From contig OX485805.1 in the NCBI GenBank assembly GCA_950295325.1, forward strand, positions 744,501-808,500: DNA of 64,000 nt. The letters run 5' to 3'. A program made the translations under genes and the position numbers. This DNA comes from Polytrichum commune. Taxonomy: Eukaryota > Streptophyta > Polytrichopsida > Polytrichales > Polytrichaceae. Below the pieces are notes generated by a model. That model did no database searches and was not told where the DNA came from. It saw only the letters and a program-made list of their open reading frames with translations. Positions 14,101 through 25,599 of the stretch are shown here, one piece after another (position 1 is the first letter of the stretch; the number at the start of each line of letters is the position of its first letter).

Positions 14101-16581
14101 ACCCTTTCTGATTCGATTAAAATTAAAGTGTCGAGTCTTAGAAATTTTGCAGTATAATGGCCTCAGCTTACCTGTTTGATTACTATTGATGGAAGTCTTG
14201 GTGGAAGCAGAACTGGTGGTATCTTCTTAGTCGAGTATGGGACGGTGGGCTTGAGAGGATGCGAACCTGGCGTAGCCCCATCACAGTGCAACACGAAGCT
14301 TGCAGCTATTTTTTTAATTTGTGCTTGAGGTGCTTGAGGTGCTTGAGGACTCTGTGATTTTTTGTTTTACGGCAAGGATATTTTGTAACCATCCAGCTTG
14401 ACTTATTGGTTAAGATTTACTGGATCATCAAAGTGATCTCTGCTCCTAGACCTAAACTGAAGTCTATGAAATTGATGAATATGCCAATGGAATTTCAATT
14501 CCATCTGGAAGAGATTATGCCCTCTACCCAAAGATTCTGAGGGTGAAGAACCACACATTCAAATACATCCACCTCATTCAGAAAATGTTAAATGGTCCAA
14601 TGGATTGTTTACCAAGTTACTCAATGATGTGCAGAATCTCTTTCTGATGAAAATCATGTTAGAATATGACCATTGGGCGCACCCACCAGGTCCAGCAAAT
14701 GACCATTGTGCAATACTTAGTTGCAATGCTCTCAAAATATGAGCTTGTGCTACTTTTGAAGTTCAGGGAGGGATGCAGCAGAGGGTACGAATGTGAGGGT
14801 GTGGTTGATTGTTAATGTGATGAGGCCTTGTTCTGAATTCCACCACTGCGTTGTATCAGACCTTATGTACTTTGTCGTCGTGAGCCAGTTGCTGCAAATT
14901 TAGGGTCTTAAAAATAGAGACCCAAGTACAAAGTCAGCTGCCTAAATTGTTGAAAATATTTTTGGTTATGTCAGTATTATTTGGTTTTCAGTCTTAGTAT
15001 TATCTGGCCAATAAGATAAGCCGATGCTTGAAGGAAGAGGGTTATGCTTGGCTTTATTTTTACGGATTTAGATTGCATAAATGACACTCATAATTATTGT
15101 TGTGAATCCAAGCATTAGTTTTTACAACATATTTGGGAATTCCCTTTTGTATTCTGATAAAGCTGGAGAGAAGAATTGTAATGTTCACCAGTCTGGAAAT
15201 TGTTTGAGCAGGTTTAGACTGCAGTGGAGTAGATGCAGGCTTATCGGTCGGTGACCAGTCCTTCCCAAGGATGCTGTTGCTTGTCTAATTCGTGTGCTGA
15301 GATTTTATAATCGGAAGCTCGAGTTTTTTTGTAAAGGATGGTACCACCACCTCGCTGGCAATTTTTTCTGTTCTGTTTGGCGAAGGCTGGGGATGGCAGA
15401 AGATTGAGTTCATGACATTAGACAAGATCGTGATGGCCAGATTTCATGGCATGCATTTGCTCCTAGGTATGTCATTTTAAATATCAGTTGGTCTCCACTA
15501 TATGTGATGTGGAGTTTGATTGTTTTGAACTATGATTACGTAGGTGATGAGATCTAATTGCAGACTTGAAATATGGTGAGACTAGGTACCATCTTCTTCC
15601 TTTGTCTCCTTGCATACGTATATTGTGTGTGTAGCTACGCATTCGTGAAGTAACAGAAACAATGCGAAGCTGAATAGTATAGGAAGCAAGGTGTTGAAGT
15701 TATTGAGTCAAGGTCCATCTGTGACCTCGTTTGTCTTTTAGCAAAGAGGTGAACATTTTTGAAGCACGTTACCTGGTCATTCCTGAAGGACATCAAAGTC
15801 ATGCCTGATTGATTGCTCCAATGTGGTGGTTGATTTGTCCTTGGTGAATTGAAATTCTTATCTGTGGAGCGCATGCTTTTTGAATGTATTCAAGATGTTG
15901 GTATAGCTATTTTCCAAATGCTTTCCACATTTCCTCCTCCATGTGTTTCAAAAAGTTATCAAGGCTTTAGAGGATCCCTAACAGGGGAGCTTGTCAAAGC
16001 CTTCGAAGAAAGAATAGGGCGTTTCTTGAATAAAACCCAACATTTGGCTTTTGTTTTTCCTACTTCAGGGTGTAGCCTAATCTCTCCTGGTTACCTTATT
16101 TCAAGAGTGAGGTCTGAGTACACATGCTATGAAACAATTTGCTTGAGTCTTCCCATTACCTCTGGAGATGTAGCAGAATCAAGACAAGGATCCACTATCA
16201 GGAACTTGTGATTTGTTTACTATTTCATTTTAGTTCTTGTATTGAGTACATAACTCTTAAAGCTTTGGATTAAGCATCTCTCTTGATTCTTACCTTACAT
16301 TTTATTCGTTACCTTTGTCTATAAGTGTTTTTTAAACATTGACACTTACAAGGATGTGGATATTCCTTGTCCAAGGGGTACAGTAACTGCAGGGTGAACG
16401 TAGTGTAGTTTTATAGATGGCAGCTTTAAGGTCTGTCCCTGTCTGTTATTTTGAAAGGCATATAAGATAAGAAAAGTTTATTAACGAGTTTGATTGATTT
16501 TCTGCAGGTCGACAGTGCTTGGGGAAATAACCTCAAAATTGGGAGAAGAGGAACATTCGACTGAGGCTAAAGGTTGTGAAA

Positions 16582-16629
16582 ATGACAACAAGAGAGAAGG
16601 ATTGGCAGAGGGCAAGCAGGTGGTCATAA
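16582..16629 (+). promoter_or_regulatory. uORF 1 (15 aa)
   Basis: An ATG in the putative last leader exon opens a 15-codon frame that ends in TAA, 138 bases before the main ATG. It could reduce or condition translation of the downstream protein. Confidence 0.45.
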
Positions 16630-16649
16630 AGGGACTGGCAAGAAGTTTC

Positions 16650-16694
16650 ATGAATATTTATGGATCCTTATTCCTAACGGCGTCTTGTCACTGA
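16650..16694 (+). promoter_or_regulatory. uORF 2 (14 aa)
   Basis: Second short frame in the putative leader exon, from ATG to TGA. It does not overlap uORF 1 or uORF 3. Confidence 0.45.
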
Positions 16695-16706
16695 AGTTGC
16701 AAAACT

Positions 16707-16739
16707 ATGCTTCAGCTCGATGGCTTGGATGATTTTTAG
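16707..16739 (+). promoter_or_regulatory. uORF 3 (10 aa)
   Basis: Third short frame (ATG to TAG), ending 28 bases before the main ATG at 16,768. Such a short distance usually limits reinitiation. Confidence 0.45.
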
Positions 16740-16767
16740 GTGAGGAGTGACCTCCACGAGACAGGCA

Positions 16768-19700
16768 ATGGAGCCTGTAGGCTTGGGATCTGTGGAGATG
16801 TGGAATAATCCGGAAGATGGAAGGTGGATCTACACAAAGACCATGAGGGTTGCGAATTTCATGTGGCAGATATGGAAGCGTGGGTTGTTGGGTTTGCTTC
16901 TTTTGTCATCACTACCAATACTACTCCCAGTGCTGTTACTAGCATTTGGTGTAGGTTTTATTTTCTTGCTTCCATTTCTTCCTGGGGTTGCTGCATATTT
17001 TGTTCTCTCCCGCAGATTTCCTGCATTGAGAATATCAGGTTGGTACAGGTATCTCACGTCCTACACACCAGGTTTCATAACACCTGCAGATACCGGGGTT
17101 CTTGAGGAGGAGAGGCCTGTAGTGTACGAGGATGATAATATACAACCTGAAGAATTGCAAGAGACTTCTGATGATGGGAATCAAGATTTTGAGGAAGAAA
17201 CAGTGTCTGATATGTGGAGCAAGCCAAACGTTGGAGGGGAGGGCAATGTGTTTCAGGAAGCTTCTGAATTGAGAAGGGTTCCTTCATTTAGACCTAGCCC
17301 TGTTGAGGGCGTTGATAATGTAGTGCAAGAGGGTGAGGAGCAATCCTTGTCTCCTGAGCAACATGATATTAGGTCAATTGAGGACGAAGCACGAGAGGGA
17401 ATGGATCATGAAATGGGACCAGAAATACAGGGTTTACATCCTGTTGAAGTTCTGAGCTCAGAAAACAGAACAGACAAATCTTCACCACAAGAGTATGCAG
17501 CAGCTGATGTTTCTTCTGAGCCTTCAATGCCAGTGGCAGACTTTCAAAGGCCATATGGTGGCCACGAGGTGGTACAGGAAGAAGGAAAGGAAGATGCAGA
17601 CCTGAGTCTTCCTGTTGATGATGTTGAGGACGAACTTGCCAGTAGTGAGGGTGATCAAGGGGATGAGGGAAAGGTTCTTCCACAGGAGGAATCTTCAGCC
17701 AAAGCAGATCTTCCTCCCCAATTTGAGCAATTGATGCCATCAGGACAACAACAGGAAGGACTTGATGGCAAGGATGTAGATGGAGAAGAAGAGCAGAAAG
17801 CTCCGACAGAGGAATCTCTGGCTGAAGCAGTACCTGCTTCTGATCATTTCCCCCCTCTGGAGGAATCATCGCTGTCAGGACAGCATGAGGAAGAACTTGA
17901 TGGCATGCATGCAAATCGAGAGGAAGAGAAAGATGTTGTTACAGTGGAGGACTCTCCAGTTGAAGCAGTTCCAGGTTTTGATCCTCCTCTCTCTTCTGGG
18001 CAATTGTTGCCTCCGAGATTGCAGCAGGGAGAACTTGACGACAAGGATGCAGATGAAGAGGAAGATAAGACAGTCCTCACAGGGGAGGCATCTCCAGCTG
18101 AAGATGCTGCTTTAGACTCTGATATCCCTTCCTTTCTTGAAGAATCCTTGCCGTCCAGACATGATCTCCCAGAAGAACTCGATGGCAAGGATGTAGAGGG
18201 GGAGGGAGAGAAGGCCCTTATAGGGGATGCATCTCCAGCTGAAACAGTTTCAAGTTCTGATCTTCCTTCCCCTTCTGAGGAATTGTTGCCATCAACACTC
18301 TGCCAGAAAGAGCTTGATGGCAAGGATGTAGAGGAAGAGGAAGAGGAGAAGGCTCTAACAGGGGAGGCATCTCCAGTTGAAGCAATTTCAGGTTCTGATC
18401 TTCCTTCCCCTTCTGAGCAATTGTTGCCATCAAGACTGCACCGGGAAGAACTTGATGGCAAGGATGTAGATGAAGAGAAACAGGAGAAGGTGCTTATAGG
18501 GGAGGCATCTCCAGCTGAAGCAGTTTCAGGTTCTGATCTGCTTTTGTCTTCTGAGCAATTGTTGCCGTCAAGACAACAACATGAAGAACTTGATAGCAAG
18601 GATGAAAAGGAAGAGGAAGAGAAACAGGAGAAGCCCCTAACAGGGGAGGCATCTCCAGTTGAAGCAGCTTTAGACTCTGATATCCCTTCCCCTTCTGAGG
18701 AATCCTTGTCATCAAGAGATGAACACCAGGAAGAACCTGATGACAAGGATGTAGGGGAAGTGGAAGAGGAGAACGCCCTTATAGGGGAGGCATCTTCAGC
18801 TGCAAAAGCAGCTTCGGACTCTGATATCCCTTCCCCTTTTGACGACTTGTTGCAGTTAAGGCCGCAGCAGGAAGAACTTGATGCTAAGGATGCAGATGAA
18901 GTGGAAGGGGAGAAAGGCCTTACAGGGGTGGCATCTCCAGCTGAAGCAGTTTCAGGGTCAGACCTTCCTACCCCTTCTAAGGAATCATTGCCGTCAAGAC
19001 AAAGCCAGGAAGCAGTTGATGGCATAGTTGCAGATGAAGAAGAAGAGGAGAAGGTTCTTAGTGGGAAGGAGTCTCTGGGTGAAGAAGTTTCAAGAACCGA
19101 TCTTCCTACCAAGAAATTGTTGCAAGAGGAAGAAATTGATGGAAAGGGTGCAGATAAAAAGGAAGAGAAGGATATTACTGGAGAGGAATCTGTGGCTGAA
19201 GCTGCCTTAGACTCTGATATCCCTATCCCTTCTGAGGAATCCTTGCCGCCAGCTCAACACCAGTATGCAAAAGAACTTGATGGCAAGGATGCAGATGAAG
19301 AGGACGAGAAGAAGGTTTGGAGAGAGGAGGCTTCTCCAGCTGAAGCAGTATCACCTTTTGATGTTGTCTCTGAGGCATTGCCATCCAAATCTGAGGATAG
19401 TGAGGCAGGTCAGGTAACCAAAGAGCAAAAGTCTATTGGAGAGAGAGAACCCTCTGGTGAAGAATATCCTATCTATGAATCTCCTTCTGAGTATGACTCT
19501 ACCCAGGAAGAGGAAGAAGGGGGACATCTTGAGGAAACTGTAGCCACTAATCTCTCTGCTGATCATTCATTAGTGCAAGGTGAATCCCATAAGCAAACCA
19601 GTGGTGATGTGGCAGAGGAGGAAGAACCAGCTCAAGATATATTTCATGAGTTTGAAAGTGAGAGTGAGAGTGAGAGTGAGGACTATTTTTTATCTACTGA

Positions 19701-22323
19701 AGTGTCCGTAAGTGAGGAATTTTTAGAAGCGGAATTAGGTTCAATGGATCCTGCACATCTACAGCCACCTGGGGAACAAGATGAACAAGTTCCTGACATG
19801 GAGGCAGAGCCTGAGGAACAAGAGGAGGGGAAATTTTTGGCTCAACCATCGTCAGCAGCTGAAACAACTTCTGAGGAGCTAGCTTCAGCAAACCATGGAC
19901 AATCTGATGACAATGTGTTAGATATGGAAGAGGGTGTTGAGGAATCGACTGTCGCAGAGTTTGCATCTGAGAAACCTTGGCCAGCAGGAGTACACAAAGA
20001 AACTGATATTTCTAAGCCTGATGAAGAAGAGGACAAGATGACATTCAAACAGCAACCTGCAAATCAAGAACTTGCTGGACCTGATTTGAAGCCTCTGGAA
20101 GAGAACCAGAAGCAGCTTGACATCAATGTGGCAACTGAGAAAGACGAGTTGGATAACTTGAAGGGTAATGAGAGGAAGTCTGAAAATGAGGATATTTCTT
20201 TGAGCAATGTGCCTTTGGAGGAATTAACAAGAGATGGTGACATAGGTTTTGCTTCTGAGCATCCCTTACTGTCCGGAAATGAAGATAAGGAGCTCATCAA
20301 GAACGAGCCATCACAAGAAGTTTCTCAGGAGGACAATATCAAAGCTAAGGACAGTGCTGGTTGCTATTTTGAAACAGGAGAAGAAGAAAAGAGCAAGGCA
20401 GTTACAGATATCAATGGTGAAGGAGAGTTGGCAGAGAAGAATGTACATGTGGAGGAACCAAAGAGCACCAATGACTTATCTTTAAACCTCGATGCTGAAT
20501 ATCCTACAACTTTTGCTGTTTCAGAGCAAACGTCAGATTCAGGCCCAACCATTGAGTACCCTAGAGAATGTGATAAAAAACATGAACCAGGAGTGTTTCC
20601 AGAAGATGCTCAGAAGGATACACAACCTGAAGTTGCGCAAGAACTAGTGACTCCTGAGGAAGAAGAATTTAACACTGCTCATTTCATGGAACAACAGGAT
20701 GACAAATCTCCATCACCCAATCCACCAGACATTGTGGAAGAGACAAGGGAAGAATCAACACCAGGAGGAGGATTGGGCTTGTCTGGACTTGCAAAAGAAT
20801 TACACGTACAGTCGGGTAATCTACCTGAACTAGAGATTGATGATGATGAGTCATTAAACGAGACACAGATTCCTGGTGGAATGCTTCTTCCTGAGCAGGA
20901 ACAAAGACAGACTGTGAAATCTTCTTCAGAATCCACTTCAAACATGTCCGAGGAACCTATGAGTCCATCAAAAATTACAACATCCAGAGATCAAGGCTTT
21001 GCAGAAGGACAACAACCAGGCCCACTGTCACCGCAATCAGCACCTAACAGTACAGTAACGGAAGGAGATGACTCACAGGATTCACCTTCTCAAGAATCAT
21101 CCCATGTAGCACAATCTCTAAGGCTAGAAGACAAGACACTTGAAGAAAGTGTGGCAGCTGATCAACATGAAGTCCACGTCAAGGAAAGAAATCAAGAAAC
21201 AGAGGAAGTGCCATCATCACAAGGATCAAATGTGGCAGGAGATATGGAGGTGTTGAGTGATGAGAAAACTGAGGAAAGTAACCCATCTGGGGAACCTACC
21301 TTGCTTCCTCAAAGGCGGCTCAGTTTCAGCGAGGCAGGAGATGAAGTGGCAGCAGCAAACTTGGGAGTCCCATTTTCAGAAGAGCACAAGGATCGTCAAC
21401 CTGATCACAAAGAATTGTCTAACACCTCAGAGCACGTGTGGCCATCGGAAGCTGAAGGGCATGGCTTGAATGGCATTCCTCGAGGAGAGACTGAGAATGA
21501 GGAATCTGTTGCAGATAATTCTACTAGGACAACGCGGTCGGAGGAACCAACCCCTGCACAAAAACCTGGCTCTCCTGATGCAGTTTCTGAACATCCTGAC
21601 CGTCCGGATCGCCCAGAAGATTGTCAAACTAGCTGCAGGAAGAGACGGGAGGACGAATCAAGGCCAGATGGAGTATCACCTACTGAATCAAGTTTGGAAT
21701 CACCTGCTTCTGAAGCAAGCACAGTGACGAATACTCCACCGTTTGAGTTCTTCACGCCCTCTCCATCTCAACCACAAAAATCACGCACAGTAGGTAGGAG
21801 GCTTTCAATTTCGAGACATAACCGTTCCATGAACCGACGCTCTGCTCCGGAGCTTGTGCGAAGTCAGACTTGGGCAGCAGACTCAGCGTCCTCTCCACCT
21901 CACGACACGTCGCGGGAGTTCAAGAAAGCCAAGTACATGGACCAGCCAGACATTAAGGAGCCAATGACTCGAACATCCTTGGCTTCGCGAGCACAGGGCG
22001 TGGAGGCTTCTGAGGGTGAGTTTGAGAATCTTTTGCAGTATTGGAAGGAGAAAGACAAAGCTACAAAGTCCCCTGATGTGTCACCAAATTGTACTCCTCC
22101 TTCAATACCATCTGGAGAAGTTGTATGTCAGGTTCGTGAAGAAATTAGTACCATCAAAAGGATTGTTGCTCAAGACATTCCTCCACAGGACTCTTTGTGG
22201 GAAGATGTGGAGACTCTTTCCCAAATTGTAGGCATACAGCTCCCAGATATGGGAGATGTTTCAGATCTGGATAAGGCGATGCAAGGACTGAAACTTTTAA
22301 AGAAGGTTGTGGGCATTACGTGA
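16768..22323 (+). CDS. Large acidic membrane-anchored repeat protein, unknown function
   Basis: A single uninterrupted exon of 1,851 codons. The start chosen is the first ATG after an in-frame stop at 16,741; the frame can be extended seven codons upstream only from a GTG. Residues about 29-80 form one very long hydrophobic block broken by prolines (LLLLSSLPILLPVLLLAFGV, then FLLPFLPGV), suggesting one or two membrane passes or a hairpin. Residues about 100-1700 are extremely Glu/Asp/Ser-rich and probably disordered. They include about 12 tandem copies of a 40-49-residue unit (17,758-19,390) and an (ES)n run near 19,660. The last 120 residues look folded: a basic Ser/Arg segment, then helices including QVREEISTIKRIVAQDIP and LKLLKKVVGIT at the terminus. 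The overall layout, membrane start plus variable acidic middle plus conserved-looking helical end, recalls uncharacterised plant proteins. I do not recognise a named family and propose no function. Confidence 0.8.
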   Translation: MEPVGLGSVEMWNNPEDGRWIYTKTMRVANFMWQIWKRGLLGLLLLSSLPILLPVLLLAFGVGFIFLLPFLPGVAAYFVLSRRFPALRISGWYRYLTSYTPGFITPADTGVLEEERPVVYEDDNIQPEELQETSDDGNQDFEEETVSDMWSKPNVGGEGNVFQEASELRRVPSFRPSPVEGVDNVVQEGEEQSLSPEQHDIRSIEDEAREGMDHEMGPEIQGLHPVEVLSSENRTDKSSPQEYAAADVSSEPSMPVADFQRPYGGHEVVQEEGKEDADLSLPVDDVEDELASSEGDQGDEGKVLPQEESSAKADLPPQFEQLMPSGQQQEGLDGKDVDGEEEQKAPTEESLAEAVPASDHFPPLEESSLSGQHEEELDGMHANREEEKDVVTVEDSPVEAVPGFDPPLSSGQLLPPRLQQGELDDKDADEEEDKTVLTGEASPAEDAALDSDIPSFLEESLPSRHDLPEELDGKDVEGEGEKALIGDASPAETVSSSDLPSPSEELLPSTLCQKELDGKDVEEEEEEKALTGEASPVEAISGSDLPSPSEQLLPSRLHREELDGKDVDEEKQEKVLIGEASPAEAVSGSDLLLSSEQLLPSRQQHEELDSKDEKEEEEKQEKPLTGEASPVEAALDSDIPSPSEESLSSRDEHQEEPDDKDVGEVEEENALIGEASSAAKAASDSDIPSPFDDLLQLRPQQEELDAKDADEVEGEKGLTGVASPAEAVSGSDLPTPSKESLPSRQSQEAVDGIVADEEEEEKVLSGKESLGEEVSRTDLPTKKLLQEEEIDGKGADKKEEKDITGEESVAEAALDSDIPIPSEESLPPAQHQYAKELDGKDADEEDEKKVWREEASPAEAVSPFDVVSEALPSKSEDSEAGQVTKEQKSIGEREPSGEEYPIYESPSEYDSTQEEEEGGHLEETVATNLSADHSLVQGESHKQTSGDVAEEEEPAQDIFHEFESESESESEDYFLSTEVSVSEEFLEAELGSMDPAHLQPPGEQDEQVPDMEAEPEEQEEGKFLAQPSSAAETTSEELASANHGQSDDNVLDMEEGVEESTVAEFASEKPWPAGVHKETDISKPDEEEDKMTFKQQPANQELAGPDLKPLEENQKQLDINVATEKDELDNLKGNERKSENEDISLSNVPLEELTRDGDIGFASEHPLLSGNEDKELIKNEPSQEVSQEDNIKAKDSAGCYFETGEEEKSKAVTDINGEGELAEKNVHVEEPKSTNDLSLNLDAEYPTTFAVSEQTSDSGPTIEYPRECDKKHEPGVFPEDAQKDTQPEVAQELVTPEEEEFNTAHFMEQQDDKSPSPNPPDIVEETREESTPGGGLGLSGLAKELHVQSGNLPELEIDDDESLNETQIPGGMLLPEQEQRQTVKSSSESTSNMSEEPMSPSKITTSRDQGFAEGQQPGPLSPQSAPNSTVTEGDDSQDSPSQESSHVAQSLRLEDKTLEESVAADQHEVHVKERNQETEEVPSSQGSNVAGDMEVLSDEKTEESNPSGEPTLLPQRRLSFSEAGDEVAAANLGVPFSEEHKDRQPDHKELSNTSEHVWPSEAEGHGLNGIPRGETENEESVADNSTRTTRSEEPTPAQKPGSPDAVSEHPDRPDRPEDCQTSCRKRREDESRPDGVSPTESSLESPASEASTVTNTPPFEFFTPSPSQPQKSRTVGRRLSISRHNRSMNRRSAPELVRSQTWAADSASSPPHDTSREFKKAKYMDQPDIKEPMTRTSLASRAQGVEASEGEFENLLQYWKEKDKATKSPDVSPNCTPPSIPSGEVVCQVREEISTIKRIVAQDIPPQDSLWEDVETLSQIVGIQLPDMGDVSDLDKAMQGLKLLKKVVGIT
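17758..19390 (+). repeat. Coding tandem repeat, about 12 units of 40-49 codons
   Basis: Each unit begins near ELDGKD(V/A)DEEEE, continues through (L/I)(T/I)GEASPAEA(V/A)SGSD, then (L/I)PSPSEE(S/L)LPSR. Unit length varies in whole codons, so the frame is preserved. Neighbouring units share nucleotide words such as 'ggggaggcatctccag'. This points to recent expansion by slippage or unequal crossing-over. Copy number is likely to vary between individuals. Confidence 0.9.
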
Positions 22324-25300
22324 GATGAACGTATAATATAGGAGGAGGAAGATAGTAGGGAGCATATTCATTGCTCGAGTGTAGATTATAGCACAAAAGA
22401 TAGCAGGGAGCACAATAGCTGCCAATTGACTAAGACTATAGCATGAATATAGGGGAGGAGCACAATTTAGTTGCTCTAGTGTAGATTACAGCTTGATCAA
22501 TAGTTGTGTCCCACCTGTGCTACTTTTCAAGTGTACAGTGCCTCGAGTAAACAGATTACTGCCACCTATAGCACAGCCATGGAAGGTTTAAGCATGTTGA
22601 TCAAACCATACATTTTCCAAACTTGGTTTCAGAGCTACCAGACTTGGAAGATTGTCTAGGCAATGCGGAACTTTATTCTCTGATCAATAAAAACCTCCTT
22701 GATTGCTTGGTTGCACCTTCCAGTCCACTGATAAAGATTGCCTTGGACATTAAACTTGATACTGGTAGCTCTCACTCTTAAGGAGGTTGGCTTTAAAGTA
22801 ATCGCAGAGTCACAGGGACTAAGAACTGGTGTGAAGTTCGCGAAGTTTTACTTGCTGGGATTGGTTCTCTATACCTCACAAATCCAGGAGTTAGTTGTTG
22901 GAATAGAATCACTTGTTATGTAAAACAATCATCAATGTATTCACCCAGATGTGCATGCATGTGTTGGTGGGGGCTTGAGCAATCAACATCTCTAATGTTT
23001 TTGTGTTCTCTGATTTCATAATGTTCACTTGTTGACCATTTTAATTAACAACTTTACATAGTGCAAGATCAATGTTCAAGTTCCAATAGTGAACCTGGTG
23101 GAACACCGGAGGCAGATCTTCAACCAATATCTTCTCTACTCTGCAAGAGTGTGAATGATGGGGGATTGAGAGTTGGAAAGTGAATTGATGTGTAACCTCT
23201 GTTCCTTTGTGCTCAGTATCTTGAGTTCTCCAGCTCTTCATGGACACTCATCCACTCAATTGAATGCATGGGGAAGGGAGGATGTAAAGAAGTTGTGGAT
23301 TGACCATGCGGCAATAAATTTAAATCTGGATTTTCTTCCTCACTGTCATTGCCTGGAAAATCTAGGCATTTTAGGAATTCAAATTCTAAATTCTAAATTC
23401 TAGTAAACCATTCAGATAAAGTTAAATTATTGTTTGTGCCACCAAAACATCAGTAAGATAAAACAAAGTTTTTGTCACTACTGTAGTCTTAACCCACCTC
23501 TTCCTCTCGGTGGTGGAAAAGCGACACTTGTAGGCCATGATAGGACAAAAACCGAATTCTTCAACACAATGATAGGAATAGGTAACATCAAAGGATACAA
23601 AAACGAACATTGTCATGAATGCTTGGTTGCCATTCTTGATGGCAACTTTTCTGAAGACACCTGCCTGTAGCTTCAAATTCATAAATCTAAAAGATTTGTA
23701 AGTCATGGTATATTCACTATTTGTATTTGCATTGAAAAAACATATTAAAAGAGCTTTCGCCCATTTATTCCACACAAGACTTTCCTTCTCATAATGCTAA
23801 TTCAACAAATGAGCTCTAGACTTTCTGAATTATGTCATTATGCATATTTGGGTGAAATTAGTGAGATGTGTTGGTGCATTCTCTCACACAAATGTACCCA
23901 TGTCAATGCAATGTAGCGGTCCTAACTAAGGTAGATGAGGCTAATGTGGACACCTCCAGCTTCGTGGAATCATCCAACCGATGGATTCAAGCATTAGAAG
24001 CTTGAGCAAGTTAGCAATTGCAAATCATGACGAAAGAATTTGAAATCGCTGAAATCGGAGTTGAGGAAGGTGTTGATCAAGGCTCCATAATCAAAGATTC
24101 TCTACTTCTCAATGTGGTGTTATAATGGGGAACTCTTTTATTGTTCAATGTCATGTAAGTGGACAACATCATTAGCAGACTCTACATGGTCATTTGCCAA
24201 TGAAAACCAAGTTTAACGCCAATATTGGTTGTGTCATGTTTCTAAAGTGGTCACATGTAAGATAAAATATTGTCAAAAAAAAATTCATTTTAAAATATCC
24301 ACAATGCAAGTTGATTGGCACCTCACAGCCACATGCCTCCTCCTAATTTGTCCAAGTTGTAGACCTAATTTGTCCACCTCAGACACAAAAGTCAAGTATG
24401 TCATAGCTCATTGAATAATATTCCTAATTATGAAGGATGGTGGGTGCAATTTGACTTTTGCGAAGATGACTAACCAAAATATAATAAAGGCAACAGCTAA
24501 ATCACCATATATTACTCACCCACCAAATTAAAGCGACTGCACTGCTAATTAAGAGCCAAAAATAAGTGTCCATTTAAGGAAGCTACCCGATTTAACCTCA
24601 TCTATCTTGGTGCATTTCATACACAACCCCCTTAGGCTCCTGCCCTTCGGCAGGGAAGGGAAAGGGCACTTGGGCTGGTGCGTTACCCTACACATAATTA
24701 ATGAAGACAGCTACATAATGTTAATGATTTTAGTTTGCAATCCTAGCTCAAAAGGGAAAATGATATGTTGAGGGCAAAATAATTGTGCAAACTTGTAGAG
24801 AATACGAAAACACTTCTCAAACTGGATGTTGCTTTTTCTTCTCGACAAGTAGGATTCACAAAGACACTAAAGCCCACCCTCCACTCGGCCATAGCTGACA
24901 ATGAGTGTTTTGGGGAAAATAGACCTGAACCCGTTCCCAAGCTTCTTGTTCACTCAACAATCGAGTATAATTGCCTAGCGTACTAGAAATGAAAAATATT
25001 AACTCCTGGTGCTTTCACATTTGCCATTCTCTTTATCCACTGCGTTGCCACCTGTCCTAAACATGACTTTTCAAAAAAAAATTAAAGGTTGACTAGTAGT
25101 AGCAATCCACCAAAAAATATTAGGCAATCTCATTTTCTACCGATTGGACCAATACGTTGATGTTAGCCCATGCCTCAATAAATTAGAAGTTCTATAAATA
25201 AACGCATAAAACACATAAAATAATTAGAGTGGCAGCAATAAATTAAAGAAAAAAACATTCCAAAAATGTTCAGGTGGTGTCTCGATGACGAGTTTGTACA

Positions 25301-25599
25301 ATTCGTGCTTCAGACGGTCGTCTTTGTTGATTAGAGCCTTCTCACTGTCAACACAATAAAACATGCCACACAACACCATATGAAACACACTCCAGTTGTC
25401 GAATTCCAAGCATTTTCCAGACATTTCTTGAAAAACGCCTATTTTAGGCACCCGGGGGCACGGCGTGCATAAATTAAGCTAATGTATTTAATTTATGCAA
25501 AGGCCTAATTTTATGAGGCATGTGTTAGCCGCTATCCCACATAGGCCGCTACACTTCACTACTTTAGGGAATTGAATTTTTTGACATCATTTTGATGTG
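22324..25599. other. 3' UTR then intergenic DNA, no gene seen
   Basis: The first 350 bases are probably 3' UTR, with an AATAAA-like signal at about 22,685. They contain an imperfect duplication: 'gctcgagtgtagattatagc' near 22,373 and 'gctctagtgtagattacagc' near 22,474. Beyond this there are only short unsupported frames in AT-rich sequence. A GC-richer patch with a small hairpin ('ctgcccttcggcag') lies near 24,640. Confidence 0.5.

Larger units (their letters stand above)
12900..16767 (+). promoter_or_regulatory. Probable promoter and intron-containing 5' leader of the 16.8-kb gene
   Basis: The 3.9 kb before the long reading frame has no credible protein-coding exon but carries leader-like signals. 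A telo-box-like 'agggtttag' lies near 13,050. Donor-like sequences include AAAG|GTAAGTG near 13,095. A strong acceptor, TTTTCTGCAG, ends at 16,506 and would start a final leader exon at 16,507. Three short uORFs follow before the main ATG. The transcription start and exact introns cannot be fixed from sequence alone. Confidence 0.4.

Noticed and set aside
15849..16211. 120-codon frame upstream of the repeat protein
   Set aside because: No recognisable domain and located in the likely leader/intron region; not supported as a gene.
16747..16767. GTG start seven codons upstream of the repeat-protein ATG
   Set aside because: GTG starts are not expected for a plant nuclear gene; ATG at 16,768 is the first in-frame ATG after a stop.
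17844..19112. 422-codon antisense frame opposite the acidic repeat
   Set aside because: It is a shadow of the repeat codons (Ser/Thr-rich by complement of Glu/Gly codons); it has no domain and lies fully inside the sense coding exon.
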